Assembly: GCA_049585795.1 (NCBI GenBank)
Contig: JBAVAQ010000034.1
Coordinates: forward strand, 1-64,000
Length of the DNA stretch: 64,000 bases
DNA from: JABDBE01 sp049585795
Lineage (GTDB): Bacteria; Acidobacteriota; Terriglobia; Terriglobales; Acidobacteriaceae
Reading direction: 5' to 3'
Shown: positions 42,453-52,325 of the stretch, piece by piece
Position numbering within the stretch: position 1 is the first letter of the stretch
Layout of the letters: the number at the start of each line of letters is the position of its first letter
Program-made: the position numbers and the translations under genes
The notes under the pieces: model-generated
Databases searched by the model: none
Told to the model about the DNA's origin: nothing
The model's input: the letters and a program-made list of their open reading frames with translations, nothing else

Positions 42453-43391
42453 TCACTTCTGTGGTTCTTGCTCCAGCTGTTTGAGTTTTTGCTCCATCAT
42501 CATCTTCTGCTGCTCCTTGGTGAGCTTGGGAAACAGGAATGCAATTTGCAACCGCAGGCCCCAAGGCGAAGCTCCCGGAGGATGAACGGCGTTGCCATAA
42601 AATTGTGCCGTGAGACTTACGGGCTGGAATCCCAACTTCATGATTCTCCCCACCCCGCCACCCACTGGGACGGTCCATCGGCCGCCATTGCTTACTTCCC
42701 AGTTCGCCGTCAATGTCGGCTGCCAAGTTATGTACCAGCCCTTGCTTAGGTTGTAATTAATGAAGTATTGGAACAGCATCTGGTTTACGGCTGGCCGGCT
42801 GGATTGCCCGGCGAATGACCAAACGTTATTCACCAATCCGCCCAGCGTCCATTTCCCCGGCTGTGCCAGCACCACAACCGAAGGCCCTATGCTCCACTTT
42901 CCCTGCCCCAAGACAGGATTGGTCGCCGTCGGCAATACGAACGTCGGTCCCACGCCCCAAATGATCTTCCCCGGTTTCGCGGGGGACAAGAAGAACGACG
43001 GATTCAAATCTCCGAATCCGTACCCGCCCTGGTTGACAGGCTGGCTCGATGTGGGTTGAAAAATGATGGGAGTAATGATGCGGGTTATCAGATTCCAGTT
43101 CTCGCTCACGCGCGCCGGAATGACGGGCTGAATGTTCAGCACATCCTGGGTACGGTCATCGGGACCAATGCCAAAGTTGTTGTTATTTTGCACGGGCACG
43201 CTGATAAGGCTGGCTACGGGGTTCTGCACCGCCTTCTGCAGGGCATTCGTAGTTGTCGATGCCGCCGGAGTGTTCTCAGTTGCAACCTCATTTCCCGGCA
43301 CGCCGATCGGCGTATCTTGCGCAATTAGCGGAACGGTTGCCGCGAGAACGACCAACAGCGTCAGAAAGAGCCAGCTCTTATAAAAGCTCAT
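42453..43391 (-). CDS. Outer-membrane transporter-like barrel protein
   Basis: 312 aa. Signal peptide ending TVPLIAQ. Mature sequence has the pattern of the barrel proteins commonly labelled neuromedin-U-like or phenol MetA-type: LISVPVQNNNNFGIGPDDR, IIFQPTSSQPVNQGGYGFGD, GPTFVLPTATNPVLGQGKWS, ANWEVSNGGRWTVPVGGGVG and LRLQIAFLFPKLTKEQQK. Ends in a charged helix (MMMEQKLKQLEQ). Role in import of aromatic or hydrophobic compounds is possible by family analogy only. Operator at 43497. Confidence 0.78.
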   Translation of the reverse strand: MSFYKSWLFLTLLVVLAATVPLIAQDTPIGVPGNEVATENTPAASTTTNALQKAVQNPVASLISVPVQNNNNFGIGPDDRTQDVLNIQPVIPARVSENWNLITRIITPIIFQPTSSQPVNQGGYGFGDLNPSFFLSPAKPGKIIWGVGPTFVLPTATNPVLGQGKWSIGPSVVVLAQPGKWTLGGLVNNVWSFAGQSSRPAVNQMLFQYFINYNLSKGWYITWQPTLTANWEVSNGGRWTVPVGGGVGRIMKLGFQPVSLTAQFYGNAVHPPGASPWGLRLQIAFLFPKLTKEQQKMMMEQKLKQLEQEPQK

Positions 43392-43496
43392 ATGTGCTCA
43401 TCTTTCGTATTCGGCGTAGTAATGTTCATGTCCCCGCAGCACGGCCCTTCAAGACGAGAACCTCGCCAGTGCATCACGTTTGCGAATGAGTGCCCA

Positions 43497-43512
43497 CTGT
43501 CACTTGTTACAG
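43497..43512 (-). promoter_or_regulatory. Palindromic operator of barrel gene 43391
   Basis: CTGTCA-CTTG-TTACAG, one arm mismatch. On the minus strand 23 bp to TGCACT (43468-43473), a poorer -10; spacer begins TGGGCA as at two OmpA genes. Confidence 0.75.
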
Positions 43513-43553
43513 GGCAGGGATTGAACGAACCGTGCCCTCTTTGGTCGAAGGGG

Positions 43554-43952
43554 TCAGAGGTCTTTGTGGTTTGTGAGTCCGAATACGAAGTAGACGATCG
43601 TGTAGAGAACAACCGTGGCATCCATCGCCGTGCCCGCCCAGAAACCTCGTGAATAGGGACGCCGGGCGTTCGCCACCACCAAGTAAACAAAGAAAGCTTT
43701 CTCCAGAGCGCTATAGACAAGAATGGGGGTTGCGCCAAGCCTGGGAGTAGGCTGCGACGATCATGAACACACCCATCAATCCGAGCAAGATTCCCCAGTG
43801 CTGCAGAATAATGGTGCAGTCCTGTCTGAACGGAATTAGTTCGACCCTCACGATCGTCCACCGCGGCCAAGAGGCATTGAGAGCGCCCAACGCCGTTACG
43901 GCCCCAGTGAGAACAAGAAAGGACAGAAGGTCAGATCAAACCAGCGTTTCAC
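43554..43952 (-). pseudogene. Decayed four-helix membrane protein gene
   Basis: Three reading frames each hold part of one membrane protein: GTG start with MKRWFDLT (43952), then LLSFLVLTGAVTALGALNAS to VFMIVAAYSQAWR, then after a shift at a run of five C (near 43730) TPILVYSALEKAFFVYLVVA to YFVFGLTNHKDL and stop at 43554. Joined, these give about 130 residues with four helices. At least two frameshifts mean a pseudogene or sequence errors. It lies opposite the barrel gene at 44169 around a perfect palindrome. Confidence 0.6.
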
Positions 43953-44011
43953 TTGCCGCGTGCAGTTAAGTGCTGAGCGCAGTCACGGATTTGCAATCCG
44001 ATGCTTATGCC

Positions 44012-44027
44012 CTGTCAGCTTTGACAG
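44012..44027 (+). promoter_or_regulatory. Palindromic operator (perfect arms) of barrel/PEGA-OmpA operon
   Basis: CTGTCA-GCTT-TGACAG, all arm positions matched. 24-bp spacer to TACCAT (44052-44057) on the plus strand. It also lies 60 bp upstream of the decayed minus-strand gene, without a good -10 on that side. Confidence 0.85.
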
Positions 44028-44168
44028 TTCCCCGCCCGCAAGTGGCCCAAATACCATTCACGTGTAATTTCAGCGCAGCAGCGAAGAACCAAGCGGAGGA
44101 GGAATGTCTCATCCCGATCGTGAGTGCAGTAAGGTTCCGGCGAACCCGTGGATTCTGAGAGGTGAACA

Positions 44169-45095
44169 GTGAAGAGCAGAAATTTAGCTCTGATATGCGC
44201 CTGCTTCGTCTTAACGCGCGCTTTTCCGGTGCTCGCACAAGAAAAAGCTCAACTCGCCAGCCTGGTTCCAGACGCGGCCGTCGCCGACCTGAACTCCACA
44301 GCCCCGAATTTCGCTGTCACAAATGAACTGTCGGCCATCAACCCGCCAGATCCCGCCGGGCCTCAAGCTGGAAGTGGCCAAGGCACGACCGGCGGAACAG
44401 CCCAGGATGACCAGTGGCATTTTTCGGTCAGCCCTTATCTCTGGCTCGCGGGAACGCACGGAACAGTGGGCGCGTTTGGTCGTGACGTCGGCTTCAAAGC
44501 GAGCATTGGCGATCTTCTCTCTCATTTCCGCTTTGGATTGTTGGGAGCCGCTGAAGCTCGCCACAATCGGTTCTTGACGAACATCGACATGATCTGGATG
44601 AGACTCGGAGATAACCAGGCGCTTCCGTTCCCGAACTTGATGGCCACATCCGCGAACCTTACTGCGAGTGTATTCGTTCTAACTCCGAAGGTGGGCTATC
44701 GCCTGATGAACCAGAACAAGATTAAGGCCGATTTCTTGACAGGAATTCGATACTGGCACTTTGGAGAGAGTTTGAATTTCACTCCCTCCCGCCTCGGCCT
44801 GAATTTTTCCAAATCACAGAATTGGGTAGACCCGTTGGTGGGTGGAAGAATTATCGCGGACGTTACGCCCAAGATTGTGACCACGATCGCTGGTGATGTT
44901 GGCGGGTGGGGCACTGGCTCTCAAATCGAATATCAAGTGGTGGGCCTTCTTGGTTACAAGCTCAACCCGAAGATTGTCCTCCAGGCTGGATATCGTTATC
45001 TATATTTCGATTACTTAAAGGGAGGTCGGGCCGGCACGGTTGTCAACACAGCCCTGTCCGGCGCGATTCTTGGTGTCACCCTGAATCTGAAGTGA
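44169..45095 (+). CDS. Outer-membrane beta-barrel protein
   Basis: 308 aa with GTG start and GAGGTGA site. Signal peptide ending PVLAQ. After a Pro/Gly/Thr linker the barrel begins (WHFSVSPYLWLAGTHGTVGA) with strands such as HNRFLTNIDMIWMRLGD, VFVLTPKVGYRLM, FLTGIRYWHFGESL, GYRYLYFDYLKGG and ends LGVTLNLK. No named family certain; resembles outer-membrane proteins annotated as OmpW/opacity-like. Followed by a PEGA-OmpA protein gene. Confidence 0.78.
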   Translation: MKSRNLALICACFVLTRAFPVLAQEKAQLASLVPDAAVADLNSTAPNFAVTNELSAINPPDPAGPQAGSGQGTTGGTAQDDQWHFSVSPYLWLAGTHGTVGAFGRDVGFKASIGDLLSHFRFGLLGAAEARHNRFLTNIDMIWMRLGDNQALPFPNLMATSANLTASVFVLTPKVGYRLMNQNKIKADFLTGIRYWHFGESLNFTPSRLGLNFSKSQNWVDPLVGGRIIADVTPKIVTTIAGDVGGWGTGSQIEYQVVGLLGYKLNPKIVLQAGYRYLYFDYLKGGRAGTVVNTALSGAILGVTLNLK

Positions 45096-45195
45096 GAGAG
45101 AAAGGCCTGCTTGGTTGGGACGGAGACTGTGGTAGGCAAGTGCGAAAGCAATGGTTTCGGCTAGCTACTTATTTCAAGTCTAGGAGGACAAACAA

Positions 45196-46956
45196 ATGCG
45201 TTACAAGGGATGTCGTTACTGTCTGATCATCGCCGCACTCCTTCTATTCGCGGCAGCCGGATCTTTGGCCGAGAATGCCAAGGTGCGAGTTATTGTGAAA
45301 CCCCATCAGGCGTACATCTTTGTTGACGGGACGCCGTTCGGCAACAGCAGTCGAACCATTGCTGTTTCGCCTGGCGATCACACCGTTAGCGTCTATAACT
45401 ATGGTTACAAACCGGAGGTCCGGCAGGTTTCGCTGAGCGCAGGGAAAAACCCGGACCTGGACTTTGAATTGGTCGCTGTCTCCGGGACGGTTTCGGGCCC
45501 TTGGGGACGTATTCAGATCGAGGGTGCTCCCCGCGCTGCCATCTATCTGAATGGCAAGACACCAGAGTGTTTCGTTGGGCACGGAGACGAATTCGACAAC
45601 TCCGGTGCCCTGTTTGCCTGCTGTACGCAGGAATTGATTGTTCCGGTTGGGACTCACGAAGTTACGGTAGTGAATCAAGGCTCGCAACAGTTATGGTCCG
45701 GTTCGGTCAACGTTCTCGCCGACGAGCGGGTTATTTTGTACGTACCGAGCGGCAAGCAGAAAGTCAAAGCCTGGCACGGAGGCGCGGCCATCGATTCCCT
45801 TCCTCGATTCAAAGCCGGCACAGCCAGCGCAACCATCGCGATCCCTCCAGTCAGCGGAAATATTAGTGCTTCACCTGCAAAGATCAATTGCGGAGACTCC
45901 ACGAGCCTCTCCTGGCAGACCTCTGAAACTGTGCAGCAAACCATTACCGCCGACTCAGAAAATTTGAAACAAGTTGATCCAACCGGGAGCCTGTCGGTGC
46001 AACCGAAGAGCACAACTACGTACCATCTGGTAGCGTCTGGTCCCGGCGGAAGCGTCAGATCATCCGCACCGGTGGATGTCAACTCGACGATCCAGAGCTC
46101 GATTGATGCAGCTCCAGCTCAACTTCACTATCGCCGAATCGGCGACAAAGTGTTGGAACAGGGCTCCGCAAACTTGGGTTGGACGGCAACCAACGCCAGC
46201 TCGGTCACCATTGATCCATTGGGATCGGTAGCCACCAGCGGCACGCAATCTGTTTCTGCTACTCCTGAGCAGGAAACCAACGGCCCGGTCGACGAGGTTA
46301 AGACATTCACTCTCACCGCCAAGAACGATTGCGGCGGCACAGATACACATACAGCCTCAATTCATGTGACCGGTTCGATCGAACCGATTCCCGACGTTCC
46401 GCTGGTGAGCGTGTTCTTTCCCACGGGGTACCCCGCGTCGCGCCATCCCGAGGAGGGTTTGGTGCAGAGTCAAAAGCAGTCACTGGATCGTACTGCGGAG
46501 GGATTCAAGAAGTACCTCGAGTACGATCCGGATGCGCACCTCACGGTCGCGGGCAATGCTGACGAGCGCGACTCGAATGCCCGGAACAAGCCTCTCAGCG
46601 AACGCCGCGCTAACCTGGTCAAGCAGTACCTTGTGTCGCAGGGGATCCCAGAAAGCAAAATCGAGACAGCAGCATACGGAGACACGAAACAGCTAGACGC
46701 AAGCACGGTCGCATCATTGCACGATCAGAATCCCAACAAGCTCCCGGGGATCAGTCCTCAAGCGCTCGGTTGGGCTTACAACCGCCGTGTCGACATAGTG
46801 CTGTTGCCCAAGGATGTGCGTTCGACCCAATATTTTCCGGGTGATGCGCCGGATGCCAAAATCCTGGCAAACAGCGATTGGCCCGGACAAAAAGAGGTCG
46901 TAACCCTCGCGGCGGAGAAGAACAAGATTCCCGACGATCCAGCGCCGGCACACTAG
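45196..46956 (+). CDS. PEGA-domain and OmpA-domain envelope protein
   Basis: 586 aa; AGGAGGACA site. Signal peptide to about 25. PEGA-like repeat (VKPHQAYIFVDGTPFGNSSR, GDHTVSVYNYGYKPEVRQVS), a related domain (RIQIEGAPRAAIYLNGKTPE), then Ig-like domains (SASPAKINCGDSTSLSWQTS; ANLGWTATNASSVTI), and a C-terminal OmpA domain (LTVAGNADERDSNARNKPLS, ERRANLVKQYL, YNRRVDIVL). It probably links the outer membrane or surface to peptidoglycan. Shares the operator at 44012 with the barrel gene upstream. Confidence 0.85.
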   Translation: MRYKGCRYCLIIAALLLFAAAGSLAENAKVRVIVKPHQAYIFVDGTPFGNSSRTIAVSPGDHTVSVYNYGYKPEVRQVSLSAGKNPDLDFELVAVSGTVSGPWGRIQIEGAPRAAIYLNGKTPECFVGHGDEFDNSGALFACCTQELIVPVGTHEVTVVNQGSQQLWSGSVNVLADERVILYVPSGKQKVKAWHGGAAIDSLPRFKAGTASATIAIPPVSGNISASPAKINCGDSTSLSWQTSETVQQTITADSENLKQVDPTGSLSVQPKSTTTYHLVASGPGGSVRSSAPVDVNSTIQSSIDAAPAQLHYRRIGDKVLEQGSANLGWTATNASSVTIDPLGSVATSGTQSVSATPEQETNGPVDEVKTFTLTAKNDCGGTDTHTASIHVTGSIEPIPDVPLVSVFFPTGYPASRHPEEGLVQSQKQSLDRTAEGFKKYLEYDPDAHLTVAGNADERDSNARNKPLSERRANLVKQYLVSQGIPESKIETAAYGDTKQLDASTVASLHDQNPNKLPGISPQALGWAYNRRVDIVLLPKDVRSTQYFPGDAPDAKILANSDWPGQKEVVTLAAEKNKIPDDPAPAH

Positions 46957-47020
46957 ATTTGAGACCGCGGAAAAACGGCCGACTTTGGGTGGCGCGGCGC
47001 TTCCAAGCGCTGCGTTACCC

Positions 47021-48253
47021 TCAAAAGGCCTCACCAACTCCCATGCTCCAAGTCCAACTGTCCCTACCCTTGGCGAAGTCAGTGCGAAGATTGACGTGGT
47101 ACTTCTTACTCAACTCATATCTGGGTCCTCCACCCACGTCGGGCAGGAAGTGGTCGTTCTTGAACAACACTTGACTCGATCCGGCGATCACTCCGCCAAG
47201 GCCTCCGAATGCAGCCAGACCAAACCCCTTGGGCAATGTCAGCCGATACTCTATTTGGGTCGCCGCCATATATCGGTCGAGGTACTTGAAGGGCGTATAT
47301 CCTCGCAATTCGTTTTGCATCCCATAAATGCAATTTCCATAAAAGGGCGGCTGGCCGCTGGTCCCGCAGGCAAACAAATTGTAGGCAAGAACTTGATTCT
47401 TACTTAGACTTTTGTATTTGTTGAAGGTGAATCGGTACGCTTGGAAGGAGTATTTGCTGCCCAGCGATTGCATGAAAAAATCAGAAGTGAATTCGACCTT
47501 TTCTCCCGCCGTCGGATAGAACTGATTGGGCCGCGTGTCGCGGATCACCCGGAGGCCCAAAGCCCTCATGACTGTGTGGAGACCCACATTCGATGGAATG
47601 GGCGGAATTTCGCCATTTTTCGGGGCTAGCGTAACGAACGAGTTCCCCGTCCAAAATCGTGGCCCAACAAAGACTTTCCACCACGTCCGGCGCAAAAATT
47701 CTGCGCGGAAGAGCTGGCCGGTTTGTACCAGTGGCAGCTTAAGTCCCTCGAAGGCTCCGCTGCCATACAGGTTGTAGTTCACATTGCCGCGAGCATAGAT
47801 GGCCGAGACCTCATAGGTGTCCTCCTTCATATATAGGTCCCCGCCTACGCCGAATCCGCGGCTCCCATTGTTCGTGAACATACCAGCGGCTCCTACGACG
47901 GACGGAGGAGAGATCTTGTCGTTCCTGCTGAACGGGAAGATGTAGCCCAGCGCGGGAATAATTCCGACACCAATCGTGGGACTCGAAATTGGAAGAGGCG
48001 CGGGAACAAAAGCTCCCCGAGGTTCTTTTTTCTTGGCCTTCTCAGGCGCCGGTTTGCTTTCGACGGGTAAGATTGGCTGACCACTCGCTCCGCTGGGTTG
48101 AGGACTGGCCGATTTCGCCTGAGGCTTCTCGCTCGCATCGGATGTCCCCGGTTGTGAAGTTTGCTGGGCGCCTTCTGGCTGGGACTGAGCATGGAGTTTC
48201 ACAGGTCCCAAAAAACAGAACAATATCCCGCAGACTAGACCGAGCCATGTCAC
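47021..48253 (-). CDS. Omp85/BamA-like barrel without POTRA domains
   Basis: About 410 aa from GTG 48253 (VTWLGLVCGILFCFLG). The open frame extends 370 bp further upstream but the extra sequence looks non-coding. Signal peptide ending KLHAQ, then a Pro/Ser/Lys-rich linker, then a barrel of about 300 residues: IGVGIIPALGYIFPFSRNDK, GVGGDLYMKEDTYEVSAIYA, RAEFLRRTWWKVFVGPRFWT, LGLRVIRDTRPNQFYPTAGE, FGLAAFGGLGGVIAG and a C-terminal WSMGVGEAF. The RDTRPNQFYPTAG pattern is that of the Omp85 surface-antigen barrel. POTRA domains are absent, so it belongs to the short patatin-linked or orphan barrels. Confidence 0.75.
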   Translation of the reverse strand: MTWLGLVCGILFCFLGPVKLHAQSQPEGAQQTSQPGTSDASEKPQAKSASPQPSGASGQPILPVESKPAPEKAKKKEPRGAFVPAPLPISSPTIGVGIIPALGYIFPFSRNDKISPPSVVGAAGMFTNNGSRGFGVGGDLYMKEDTYEVSAIYARGNVNYNLYGSGAFEGLKLPLVQTGQLFRAEFLRRTWWKVFVGPRFWTGNSFVTLAPKNGEIPPIPSNVGLHTVMRALGLRVIRDTRPNQFYPTAGEKVEFTSDFFMQSLGSKYSFQAYRFTFNKYKSLSKNQVLAYNLFACGTSGQPPFYGNCIYGMQNELRGYTPFKYLDRYMAATQIEYRLTLPKGFGLAAFGGLGGVIAGSSQVLFKNDHFLPDVGGGPRYELSKKYHVNLRTDFAKGRDSWTWSMGVGEAF

Positions 48254-48655
48254 CCTATAAATAGACCTTCGCTCGTTATCCAGAAACTGGTCATCACGCT
48301 CATCGTGCAACGGTCGTTGCTTGGCGTTCACCCGCCGGTGCTGCAAACCCGCCAACCACCACTGCGCGATTCGCACGGGCAGCGCCTGCCGGCAACACAG
48401 ATTAGCCAAGCTGTCGGCCAATTCGTTCAACACGATCTGTTTTTGATCCGAGAAGAACCGATGACACGCGATGCGCACCGTCTTCACAGCCTGTCTGCCT
48501 TCCAACAGGGCGACCTCCACGATGGGATAACGCGCCGGCGACGGAAGCTCGCCGAGGGCGGGAAGCTGCCGTCGGATCCAAGTCGGGTTTATTGTTCGGC
48601 CCGGGAGCCGCAGCCTACGCACAGATCCTTTTTCACCTCAGCGAGCCCGATACGA
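48254..48655. other. Gap upstream of the Omp85-like gene
   Basis: The minus frame of the Omp85-like gene stays open here without start or signal features, and the plus-strand frames look like shadows. No operator or hairpin noticed. An unrecognised N-terminal extension cannot be excluded. Confidence 0.4.
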
Positions 48656-49693
48656 CTAACTCTTGGGAGGCTGCGTCTTAGGAATCTTGAGCGTCCAGGA
48701 AAAGCCGAACACGAACGTACGTCCTTCGGGACGCGCCTTTGCCGAATACTCATCGTAATACTTGAAGAAGGCCACCAGATTCTTCGGCGGGAGAATGTAA
48801 TTGGCCTGAACGCCGATTGCGTGAACTGAATAAAACGGAACTCTGCTCGCAGCAACCGGGATCCCCGCTACCAAGTAATCGCCGCCGTTGTTTGAGACTT
48901 GCCATTGGTCGTACCCGACCAATCCCAGTTGGGCCAGCTGGCTCATATCTTTCTTCAATGGAAGAACCTGCCCAATTCCCCACTCCATGGTGAAGGCCTG
49001 GCCCGGGGTTATTTTGCTGGTTTGACCCGCTGGAATGCTGGCGACCGTTTTTTGCCCGTGGATTTCCCAATCTGTTGCAAGATTTGCAGTTGTCCCCTTA
49101 TTTTTAGTGATGTACAGCGTGGTGCCCGACGTGATGTTGTTTCCCCAATATCCGGAACCCACATTATTGCTCGCTCCCGCACTGTACCGGCCGACTGGGG
49201 CCGTAAAAGAGTACCCAGCATTGAAGTCGACTCGTTTGCCAAAATGCCAACCCATATTCAACGGCTGGACATACATGTCGGCCAGGCCGGACCCTCCCGC
49301 GCTGAGATTGATGCCTGATGTGGCCCCGGGTAAGAGAGGAGGTAGAGCTGCCACCACCGAACCGCTCGCGTAGGAGATCACTACATAGGGCATAAAATAC
49401 CCGCCCAGGAACTTGTGCTTCGGGACATAGTAGAAAATGTTCTCATCCACCCAGAACGAATAGTTCCCCGTAACATTTTGAAGAATGCGATCTCCATTGG
49501 AGTTGTTCAACTGGCCGGCGGAGTAATTGAGCGCCAGATTGGCGTAGGTAACACCGGGATCAGGAATCACTCCGGCGTTGAGACCAAACTGCCCGGGTAC
49601 CCATTGCCCCTTCTGTTGAGCAAGCGAGGGCGAGGCAAATCCGATGGCGATGATTATGAGCGCCCAGGTTATGGGTTTGATCCGTGATGACAT
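48656..49693 (-). CDS. Outer-membrane transporter-like barrel (phenol MetA family)
   Basis: 345 aa. Signal peptide ending SPSLAQQ. Typical COG4313-type pattern: GLNAGVIPDPGVTYANLALN, NNSNGDRILQNVTGNYSFW, ADMYVQPLNMGWHFGKRVDF, NAGYSFTAPVGRYSAGASNN, GVQANYILPPKNLVAFFKYY and RTFVFGFSWTLKIP. Proteins of this family are encoded in aromatic-compound loci but are also widespread without them. Operator at 49855. Confidence 0.85.
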   Translation of the reverse strand: MSSRIKPITWALIIIAIGFASPSLAQQKGQWVPGQFGLNAGVIPDPGVTYANLALNYSAGQLNNSNGDRILQNVTGNYSFWVDENIFYYVPKHKFLGGYFMPYVVISYASGSVVAALPPLLPGATSGINLSAGGSGLADMYVQPLNMGWHFGKRVDFNAGYSFTAPVGRYSAGASNNVGSGYWGNNITSGTTLYITKNKGTTANLATDWEIHGQKTVASIPAGQTSKITPGQAFTMEWGIGQVLPLKKDMSQLAQLGLVGYDQWQVSNNGGDYLVAGIPVAASRVPFYSVHAIGVQANYILPPKNLVAFFKYYDEYSAKARPEGRTFVFGFSWTLKIPKTQPPKS

Positions 49694-50348
49694 TCATTCT
49701 TCCTTTCAAAAGATATAGGTTCTGACATTCCGACCCGAATTCCTGCCAGCCGCTTATTTGCCGACTGGAGTTTTGGTTTACGGCATTTTTCCGCTCTTAA
49801 TCGAACTCCACGTCGGTTCCACGCAAGGGGAACACAATCTGGGATGGACGGTAACTGTCACTTTTGCCAGTTTCTAAACAGACAAGAATTGTCCAGATTC
49901 GATTGGCGAGCGTCCGCGCAGAGTTGGTAAGGGGATCACGAATAGCAGCCAAAAAAGCGGCGGCAGGAGGGGTGACACGAACTCCGCGGAGCCCGGACGC
50001 GCCATTTTTTGTGTCTTGCACAGCGTTCTCGCAGCGGCCCTGACACTGGCACTCTCCCGCACAAAGGCAGCCAGCCTACAGAACAAAATTCGTCGGCAAG
50101 CTTGGTCGCGACACGTTCGGTGCCACTTGCTCGTGCGAGGCATACGCGCATAACCTGTCCCATGTTGTATCATTTCTGGGGGTTGGCTTTGTCATCCCCG
50201 GACTGCTAAGCGGCCACTCTCGCTCTCAGGGGCCGCACCGCTAAGTGACTGGAAAACGTAAAACTGTGAGCGCCAATGAGCAAAGAGCCAATCTCCGTGT
50301 GCCTATAAGCAATCGGTTGGAAGTTGTTGCGCATAATCGAAGGTGCGT
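49694..50348. other. Intergenic region with one operator
   Basis: 655 bp between divergent genes. Contains the palindrome at 49855 and no convincing gene. The sensor kinase gene to the right has no palindrome close to its start. Confidence 0.6.
49855..49870 (-). promoter_or_regulatory. Palindromic operator of barrel gene 49693
   Basis: CTGTCA-CTTT-TGCCAG, one arm mismatch. On the minus strand the -10 position at 23 bp reads TCCCCT (49826-49831), a weak match. Confidence 0.75.
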
Positions 50349-52316
50349 ATGAATTCTGTCAGGGATCGCGTACCGTGGAGCGAAGCAAATCTCAATTCCC
50401 CATTGCACTCCGCGATACTGGTTTGCCTCGTGGCGTCCCTTTCCTATCTCACTGCCAGACTAGGCGGTTTACTCGTTCTTCGGCCTCAAATGCTGTGGGC
50501 GCTTTGGCCAGGTTGCGCGCTTCTGGTTGCGGTTTTGCTGTTGACGCCGCGCAGACTGTGGCCGATATTGCTCGCGGCAGGGTTGGCGGGGTTTGTTGTC
50601 TACGATGCACAAGCGGGTTTGGCGCTTCGTCCGACATTTTTACTGATTGTTTCCGATGCGGTCGAAGTCCTCATCGCAGCTTTCGGTGTGAGTTACTTTT
50701 TCAGCGGTCCGGTCCGGCTCAATAGCGTAAGGTCGCTGACACGATATTCGCTTTTTGCGGTTGTCCTCGCCCCACTGGCGGCAGCATTTATCGCCACTGC
50801 CGCTTTCAGCGGGAACTACTGGATTCGATGGAGGATTGGTTTCTTTACCGAGGCGCTGGCCTTACTCACCGTAACGCCGGCCATTTTGAGCTGGGCAAGC
50901 GTAGGCCGAACATGGGCACGGAAGCCACGCGCGTTTTACCTCGAAGCCACTGCTTTGATCGCCGGACTGGGTATTTTAGGTTACGTCGCTTTCGCAGCTC
51001 CTAAACAAATCAGTTCGCCCGTTCTACTGTATTCCCTTCTCCCATTTCTGCTATGGTCCGCTTTGCGTTTTGGATTGGCGGGAATCAGCACCTCGATGAT
51101 TGTGGTTGCCCTGCTGTCGATTTGGGGTGCAGTCCATGGGCGCGGACCCTTTACCATGTCAGAGCCGCTCACCAACGTGATGTCGCTGCAGCTCTTCTTG
51201 TTTTTCTCTGCGGCAACTTTCATGCTTCTCGCGGTTCTAATGGAAGAACAAAAACGAACTGAACGCTCCTTCCGGGAAAGCGAAAAACGCTTCCGCTTGG
51301 TGGCCGACACCGCGCCTGCGCTGATCTGGATGGCCGGCCCCGATAAGCTCTGCACCTATTTCAATACGCCGTGGCTGGACTTCACTGGGCGATCCATGGA
51401 CTCCGAACTTGGTAACGGCTGGGCAGAGGGGGTTCACCCTGAGGATTTGCAAAAGTGTATGGATACTTATATCCGGAGTTTCGATGCTCGTGAGGAATTC
51501 AGGATGGAGTATCGGCTTCGTCGGTACGACGGAGACTATCGATGGGTTGTCGACATCGGCGTACCCAGGTTCGATCAGGATCGCTCCTTTATCGGTTACA
51601 TCGGGATCGGGATCGATATCACCGAGCGCAAGCGGGCCGAAGAAGCTCTCACCAACGTCAATCGACGGTTGATCGAAGCGCAAGAGAAAGAACGTAAACG
51701 GATCGGCAGAGATCTTCACGACGATATCGGTCAACGTCTCGCGCTCTTGGCCGTCGAGCTGGAACAACTCCACCGGGAGCCTCCCAATCTACCTCAGGTC
51801 CGTTACCGCATTGGCGAACTTCACAAGCAGACCTCGGGGATAGCCGCGGATATTCAATCACTGTCGCACGAATTGCATTCGTCAAAACTACAATACCTGG
51901 GGATCGCTGTAGCTATGAGAGGTTTCTGCCGGGAATTTGGCGAGCAGCAAAAAGTGGAGGTCGACTTCAAAACTCAAGACTTGGCCAACAATTTGTCGCC
52001 CGACATTTCTCTTTGCCTGTTCCGAGTCTTGCAAGAAGCGCTACACAATTCGGCGAAACACAGTGGGGCGCGGCATTTCGAAGTGCGATTGTGGGGAACT
52101 CCGGACGAGATTCGTCTCACGGTTAGCGATTCCGGCGTCGGCTTTGATCGCGAGGCGGCCAGACGTGGCTCGGGTCTCGGACTCATCAGCATGGAGGAAC
52201 GTCTGAAATTGTTGAACGGAAGCCTTGCTGTCGAGACGCAACCAGAAAAAGGCACCGCGGTCCACGCTCGCGTGCCACTCAGTTCGGGAAGCGACTCGAT
52301 GCGCGCGGTTGGTTAA
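50349..52316 (+). CDS. Sensor histidine kinase: MASE1, PAS, HisKA_3
   Basis: 655 aa from ATG 50349. Eight or so membrane helices form a MASE1 sensor (LVCLVASLSYLTARLGGLLV, LWPGCALLVAVLLLTP, FFTEALALLTVTPAILSW). A PAS domain follows (FRLVADTAPALIWMAGPDKL, GWAEGVHPEDLQKCMDTY, YRLRRYDGDYRWVVDIGVP), then a HisKA_3 dimerisation domain with H457 (RKRIGRDLHDDIGQRLALL) and an HATPase_c (DSGVGFD, GSGLGLISMEERL). This NarX-type transmitter pairs with NarL-type regulators; the NarL-type gene lies convergent at its 3-prime end, 9 bp away. The signal sensed by MASE1 is unknown. Confidence 0.92.
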   Translation: MNSVRDRVPWSEANLNSPLHSAILVCLVASLSYLTARLGGLLVLRPQMLWALWPGCALLVAVLLLTPRRLWPILLAAGLAGFVVYDAQAGLALRPTFLLIVSDAVEVLIAAFGVSYFFSGPVRLNSVRSLTRYSLFAVVLAPLAAAFIATAAFSGNYWIRWRIGFFTEALALLTVTPAILSWASVGRTWARKPRAFYLEATALIAGLGILGYVAFAAPKQISSPVLLYSLLPFLLWSALRFGLAGISTSMIVVALLSIWGAVHGRGPFTMSEPLTNVMSLQLFLFFSAATFMLLAVLMEEQKRTERSFRESEKRFRLVADTAPALIWMAGPDKLCTYFNTPWLDFTGRSMDSELGNGWAEGVHPEDLQKCMDTYIRSFDAREEFRMEYRLRRYDGDYRWVVDIGVPRFDQDRSFIGYIGIGIDITERKRAEEALTNVNRRLIEAQEKERKRIGRDLHDDIGQRLALLAVELEQLHREPPNLPQVRYRIGELHKQTSGIAADIQSLSHELHSSKLQYLGIAVAMRGFCREFGEQQKVEVDFKTQDLANNLSPDISLCLFRVLQEALHNSAKHSGARHFEVRLWGTPDEIRLTVSDSGVGFDREAARRGSGLGLISMEERLKLLNGSLAVETQPEKGTAVHARVPLSSGSDSMRAVG

Positions 52317-52325
52317 AAGAACAGT

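Noticed and set aside
48254..48622. N-terminal 120-residue extension of the Omp85-like gene
   Set aside because: The open frame exists, but it has no start site, lies before a clear signal peptide and has unlike composition.
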